Below are positions 59,462 to 64,000 of a DNA stretch of 64,000 nucleotides, piece after piece. The notes under the pieces were generated by a model. It worked only from the letters and a program-made list of their open reading frames with translations, had not been told where the DNA came from and ran no database searches. How positions within the stretch are numbered: the stretch's first letter is position 1; every line of letters begins with the position of its first letter. The stretch is from Liquidambar formosana (lineage: Eukaryota > Streptophyta > Magnoliopsida > Saxifragales > Altingiaceae): contig CM077823.1 in NCBI GenBank assembly GCA_039720395.1, forward strand, positions 7,306,909-7,370,908, read 5' to 3'. A program made the position numbers and the translations under genes.

Positions 59462-60546
59462 ATGGAGGGGGAGGGAGAAAGACCAAAACCATCTCATTCT
59501 TTTCTTCCTAATCTTCATTATAAACATCTCATTTTTATTGTCATCTTTGTTTCATTTTTGATTCCATTGTCATGTGGGAAAAAAGAACAAGTTGGGTATG
59601 GCTATACAATTAGATATGTTGGTGTGGGTGAATATGGGAAGTTGATGACTGCGGATCTCCAACTCATTAAGACTTCCTCAATTTATGGTCCTGACATTCG
59701 GAACCTCATCCTTAGTGCCAGGTAATTTTATTTTGATTGCTGGTAAGACGGTTGGTTGTTTTTTGAATGCCCAATTGTGAAGAGCCACTTGGACAAGAAA
59801 AAATAGCCCAGTGATCCTGAATTTTCAACTTAATTTGTTGATGCTTTGTAAGTGTGAAAACTCCCTTTTCTATTTTTTATTTATTTATTTATTATTATTT
59901 TTTTTTTGAAATAAAGTATGATTGAAATAAGAGTATTGCTATATAGGCCGAATGTGCCAGGCCAAACCGTTAGCCGAATTCCTATATATTATGAAGTAAA
60001 TATCCTATTTCAAATTGCACCGTTAAACCAATGCTGTATATCTCACTCTTATAATTTGACCAAAATGCCTGCTTAATTGTTTCAACCCATAATAATTTCA
60101 ATTTTTTTTAAAATAAAAAAAATCATAACTCTCAAACTTACATGTTCATTAACTATAACTTACATATTTTGAAATTACACATGGACTCTTTTGAAACAAG
60201 ATCCATCATGAATACAAAATTTTGTAAAAAAAAAAAACTTTCAAGTTAATTTAAAAAAGAAACAATTTGATTTTTAAATACCAAGTAACGTTTAATTTAA
60301 TTTAACATGAATTTCACTTCCAAACTGAAATGAAATTCAAGTTAAATTATAAAAATCAAGTGAATATTCTTGATATCTGAAAACTTTCAAGTTAAGATAT
60401 AAATTTTAAGTTTTTTAAACTTGAATTTATGCAACAAAAAAAAAGAGAGATAGAAAAGCAGCCCAAATTTGGCCCAACCGAGCTTCGTCTCTTGTTGCCA
60501 ATCATGATTTAACCTTTGGTAGGCATGGGAAATCTTGAAACCTCCG

Positions 60547-60586
<40 letters not shown>

Positions 60587-63500
60587 ACTAGCTTCCATGA
60601 GGATCTTGCTTCGTCGATAATGGTAGCTCTTTGGTGGGTTTTGCTATTGTAGATCAGTAAAGAGCACGACCTCTGATGATTTTGCAATGTGCTCCATCAG
60701 TCACTCAATGGAACTCTACTGACTCAAAGGTAGAAAGGAAATTTCACTCTTCAACGATGAGCTCTTAAGGAGGTGGATGGGCGCCATTGATGATATGAGA
60801 GAAAGAAAGAGATTTGGATTTGCTTGAAGATGTAAGGTTTAGAGAGAGAGAATGCATGACTAAGAGAGGGATAGAGAGAGAGTGTGAAGATAAAGTATAA
60901 TGAGAAAAGCTTCTTCAAAAATCTTCTTGATGGACGTGCAAAGAGATAAGGGCATTTTTGTAAATTAATTAGTGATCGGCTCATGAGAGTTGGCCTATAT
61001 AGTATCTATACTACTATATTAAGCCAATTGCCTTTGTGGTTGGATTGCACTTAAAAATACTAAAATACCCTTATAAGTTAATAAAGTTAAAAGACAATTT
61101 GGTAATTTTACTAATTTTGAAAAACCTACTATAACCTGTTCTCTTTAAATCTCTCCTACACATACATGCGGTTTAAAAACTTTGAAATTGACATAATAGT
61201 TACACTAATAGAGTAGAAATTTGAAAAGATGTGTTGCACACGCCTCGTGTGTACTTGATTACTAGTTTTCCTTATAATAACTCATTTGAGGATTACGTAA
61301 TGCTAGTAAGCCAATTGAATTCATATTTATAATTGTTTTAGGCATTAAATTTGATGAAATTAGATTCTAGAAAATTTGACGAAAGTTAATAAAAATAAAC
61401 AATAAATTTTATAGTGGAGGGGCAAAAGGACCAAATTTAATAATTCAATGAGTTATTTGTTGGCTTTTAAAATTTTGAAGAGTTCTTAAAAAAAAAAAAT
61501 ACAAAATAATCTTAATAATTTACCCTTTATATTTTTATTTAAAAAATAATTTCAAGATATTTGAAAAAATAAAAATAATAAAAAAAACCGCCAGACTTGA
61601 AGGGCACTGTGAAGTTGATTGGAACTTCTGATCCGGTTATTTATTTTGGGGCAAACTACATATTAGTGTCACTAACTTTACCCCAAATTTTAATGTGGTG
61701 TATAAACTTTTAATTTGTCCAATTTAGTGCACTAACTATACATTAGTATTTCAATGTGGGTAAACAAGGGACGACTGTTTAGTTTACTAACGGAGACCTC
61801 ACGTGGCGCTGACGTGGCGATCCACGTGGCGCTGACGTGGTGATCCACGTGGTGCTGACGTGGCATCCCTGGTGGAGTCTCCCCAGGAGAAATTACATAT
61901 TAGTGTCACTAACTTTACCCCAAATTTCAATGTGGTGCATAAACTTTTAATTTGTCCAATTTAATGCACTTACTATACATTAGTGTTTCAATGTGGGTAA
62001 ACATGGGATGACCATTTACTTCACTAATGGGGATCTCATGTGCCCTCACGTGGTGGCCCATCTTGCACTGATGTGGCATCCTTAGTGGAGTCTCCCTATT
62101 TTTTTCCACCATTTGCATCTCACGTGCGCAGCGTCTGAGAGATTACTTACATTGATAACCCCTTATGATCTAGGGCTTCTGACCCAAGAGTGAGAATGGT
62201 AGTGGGACTAGGGGACTTAAGGAGCTACTTTGCTTCTACATCGACTGCGAACTGATCTGAAGAATGGTAAAGATTATTTTCGGGAATGGTGGTAGGAGTG
62301 GGGGATGACGCGCGGGTTTGGGGAGGGGAGAGAATAGAGAAAGGATAGAAAGTGGAATTAGGGTTAGGGAAAAGAGGAGATGGAAAACTCCATTTCTTTG
62401 AGGAAGTCGTTAATGTGGCAATAAGGGTGGAGAAGAATGGGGGAAGAGGGAAACTCTCATATCACATAAGTGGCACTAGTGTGTCTGTCTTTCCATGGTG
62501 GCAATAGTGGTGGTGGTGGCAGTAGTGGAAGACATGGTGAATATCTTCCTACTTTCAATAGTAGCCTTTCTTCTCTTCAGATAGAAGGGATTGTAATTAC
62601 GTATGTTGGGAAAGGGAAAAGGGAAATGGAAAATGGAAAATGGAAAATGGAAATGGGAGGGAAGGTGGGGTTTCCTATGCTCTATCATTTCTAACTATGA
62701 ATGGGTTCGTCGAAACAATTTTGGTGGAGACTCCACCAGGGATGCCACATCGATGGTAGATGGGCTACCATGTAAGCGCACATAAGGTCCTCGTTAGTGA
62801 ATTAAACAGTCGTCCCATTTTTATCCACATTGAAACATTAATGTATAGTTAGTGCATTAAATTGGACAAATTAAAAGTTTATGCACCACATTGAAATTTG
62901 GGGTAAAGTTAGTGACACTAATATGTAATTTCTCCTGGGGAAACTCCACCAGGGATGCTACGTCAGCGCCACGTGGATCGCCACGTCAGTGCCACGTGAG
63001 GTCTACGTTAGTAAACTAAACGGCCGTCCCTTGTTTACCCACATTGAAACACTAATGTATAGTTAGTGCACTAAATTGGACAAATTAAAAGTTTATACAC
63101 TACATTGAAATTTGGGGTAAAGTTAGTGACACTAATATGTAGTTTGCCCTTTATTTTATTTTTGAAAACAAATTAATTACTCCTATTAGATATCCGACAA
63201 ATGTTAATCACTCGTACATATATTTGTTACGCCCTGCCACAGCTTGGAGACAAAGGATCGTTTCAGAATTCGCATCACAGATTCCTACAGCCCAAGATGG
63301 GAAATTCCCCAAGAAATCATTCCCCGCAAAACCCACTTCCCGAACCGCTCTCCACCGGAGAACTACCAGCCCCCGCTGGAAAACCACTTCCTCTCCTCCC
63401 CCAATTCCGACCTCATCTTTACTCTCCGCAACACCACCCCCTTCGGCTTCTCTGTCGCCCGCCGCTCCTCCGGCGACGTTCTCTTCGACGCCTCGCCGGA

Positions 63501-63946
63501 TCCGTCTGATTCCGGCACATTTCTAGTCTTCAAGGACCAGTACATCCAGCTTTCTTCATCCCTCCCCGTGCACAGGTCCTCTCTATATGGCCTAGGTGAG
63601 CACACCAAGAAGAACTTTAAACTGGAGCATAACCAGACACTGACATTGTGGAATGCTGACATCTTGAGCGCCTATCCCGACGTGAATCTTTATGGGTCCC
63701 ACCCATTCTACATTGACGTCAGATCGCCGGATTCTGACGCCAGAGTCCCGGCGGGGACTACTCATGGGGTTTTGTTGCTTAACAGTAATGGAATGGATGT
63801 CATATATAGTGGTGATAGAATAACTTACAAGGTCATAGGAGGGGTTCTGGATTTATACTTTTTCGCCGGGCCGTCGCCGGAATTGGTCATACAGCAGTAT
63901 ACTGAGCTCATTGGTAGGCCCACCCCAATGCCGTACTGGTCTTTTG
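59462..63946 (+). CDS. GH31 alpha-glucosidase, first two exons, continues past the window
   Basis: Exon 1 59462-59721 and exon 2 63243-63946, joined by a GT-AG intron with the Ser codon split across the junction; the next donor is at 63947. Exon 1 carries a hydrophobic signal segment ([17 protein letters not shown], residues about 20-38), then [10 protein letters not shown] and [13 protein letters not shown], the usual start of plant alpha-glucosidases. Exon 2 has [27 protein letters not shown] and PMPYWSFG, all family landmarks before the catalytic barrel. No stops or frame changes are seen. An in-frame ATG at 59381 exists; the one at 59462 places the signal peptide near the N-terminus. Role: secreted or vacuolar hydrolysis of alpha-glucosides; an alpha-xylosidase cannot be excluded because the catalytic half lies outside the window. 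Confidence 0.88.
59722..61648 (+). other. Intron 1 of the GH31 gene, left part
   Basis: AT-rich. A GA microsatellite of about 33 bp is at 60548-60581. Segments near 59935 (gctatataggcc) and 60990 (ggcctatatagta) are inverted partners and may mark the ends of an old element of about 1.1 kb. No coding segment is recognised. Confidence 0.45.
61649..63149. mobile_element. Mutator-like non-autonomous element with nested double terminal repeats
   Basis: Outer inverted ends gggcaaactacatattagtg/atgtagtttgccc and a 9-bp target duplication with one mismatch (tttattttg 61640-61648, tttatttta 63150-63158). A second, inner pair, ccccaggagaaattacat/atgtaatttctcctgggg (61881-62940), repeats the terminal ~200 bp. 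No transposase is seen. Inside are G-rich tandem ggaaaatggaaa units (62620-62650). Confidence 0.82.
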
Positions 63947-64000
63947 GTAAGTAGAAAGCTTTATTTTTTTTATTTATTTAAAATTTTTAATTTTTCATAT

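Noticed and set aside
63201..63526. Two ~100-codon frames overlapping GH31 exon 2
   Set aside because: They are frame shadows of the GC-rich start of exon 2, which reads through correctly in the GH31 frame.

Overview
The window is nuclear DNA of a flowering plant, most likely a woody eudicot. It has AT-rich intergenic DNA, GT-AG introns, plant gene families (a TPS-a terpene synthase, GH31 alpha-glucosidases, an organic cation/carnitine-type transporter, a TON2/FASS fragment) and many nested plant transposable elements. I see no bacterial-type genes. The species cannot be named from the sequence alone.

Region 1 (about 1987-22718) is an endogenous pararetrovirus locus (Caulimoviridae, florendovirus-like) built from eight pieces of one ~7.9 kb circular genome. 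Block A (+, 1987-9980) is slightly longer than one genome unit, with both ORFs open. Blocks B and C (-, 9981-21207) are one continuous ~1.4-unit head-to-tail run. B holds ORF2 and an ORF1 with a single nonsense codon; C holds a partial ORF1, ORF2 and a promoter. Blocks D to H (+, 21209-22718) are short scrambled pieces joined through patchwork filler. Both outer edges abut TA repeats. A and B form an inverted repeat of about 7.4 kb.

Region 2 (23520-27498) is a seven-exon TPS-a sesquiterpene synthase gene that splices to an intact 557-residue frame. Its last intron carries a 5'-truncated LINE tail.

Region 3 (28131-31857) has a transporter pseudogene broken by nonsense codons and by a 496-bp solo LTR. 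Next to it are two inverted fragments of a second reverse-transcribing element with a tRNA-iMet primer site.

Region 4 (31858-41890) is a nest: an L1-type LINE (-) hit by a SINE and by an ~8.0-kb CACTA-type transposon. The transposon carries three exons of a host TON2/FASS gene and a 1.55-kb Mutator-like element. Several of these insertions have exact target-site duplications.

Region 5 (44425-63946) is a GH31 alpha-glucosidase pair: a decayed copy (44425-56060), whose long intron holds LINE pieces and a 2.7-kb solo LTR, and an apparently sound copy (59462 to beyond the window) whose first intron holds a nested-TIR Mutator-like element. A SINE, a TRIM-like element and an RNase H-bearing LINE tail lie between them. 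The genes do not form a pathway. The main content is a record of viral and transposon insertion around a few host genes.
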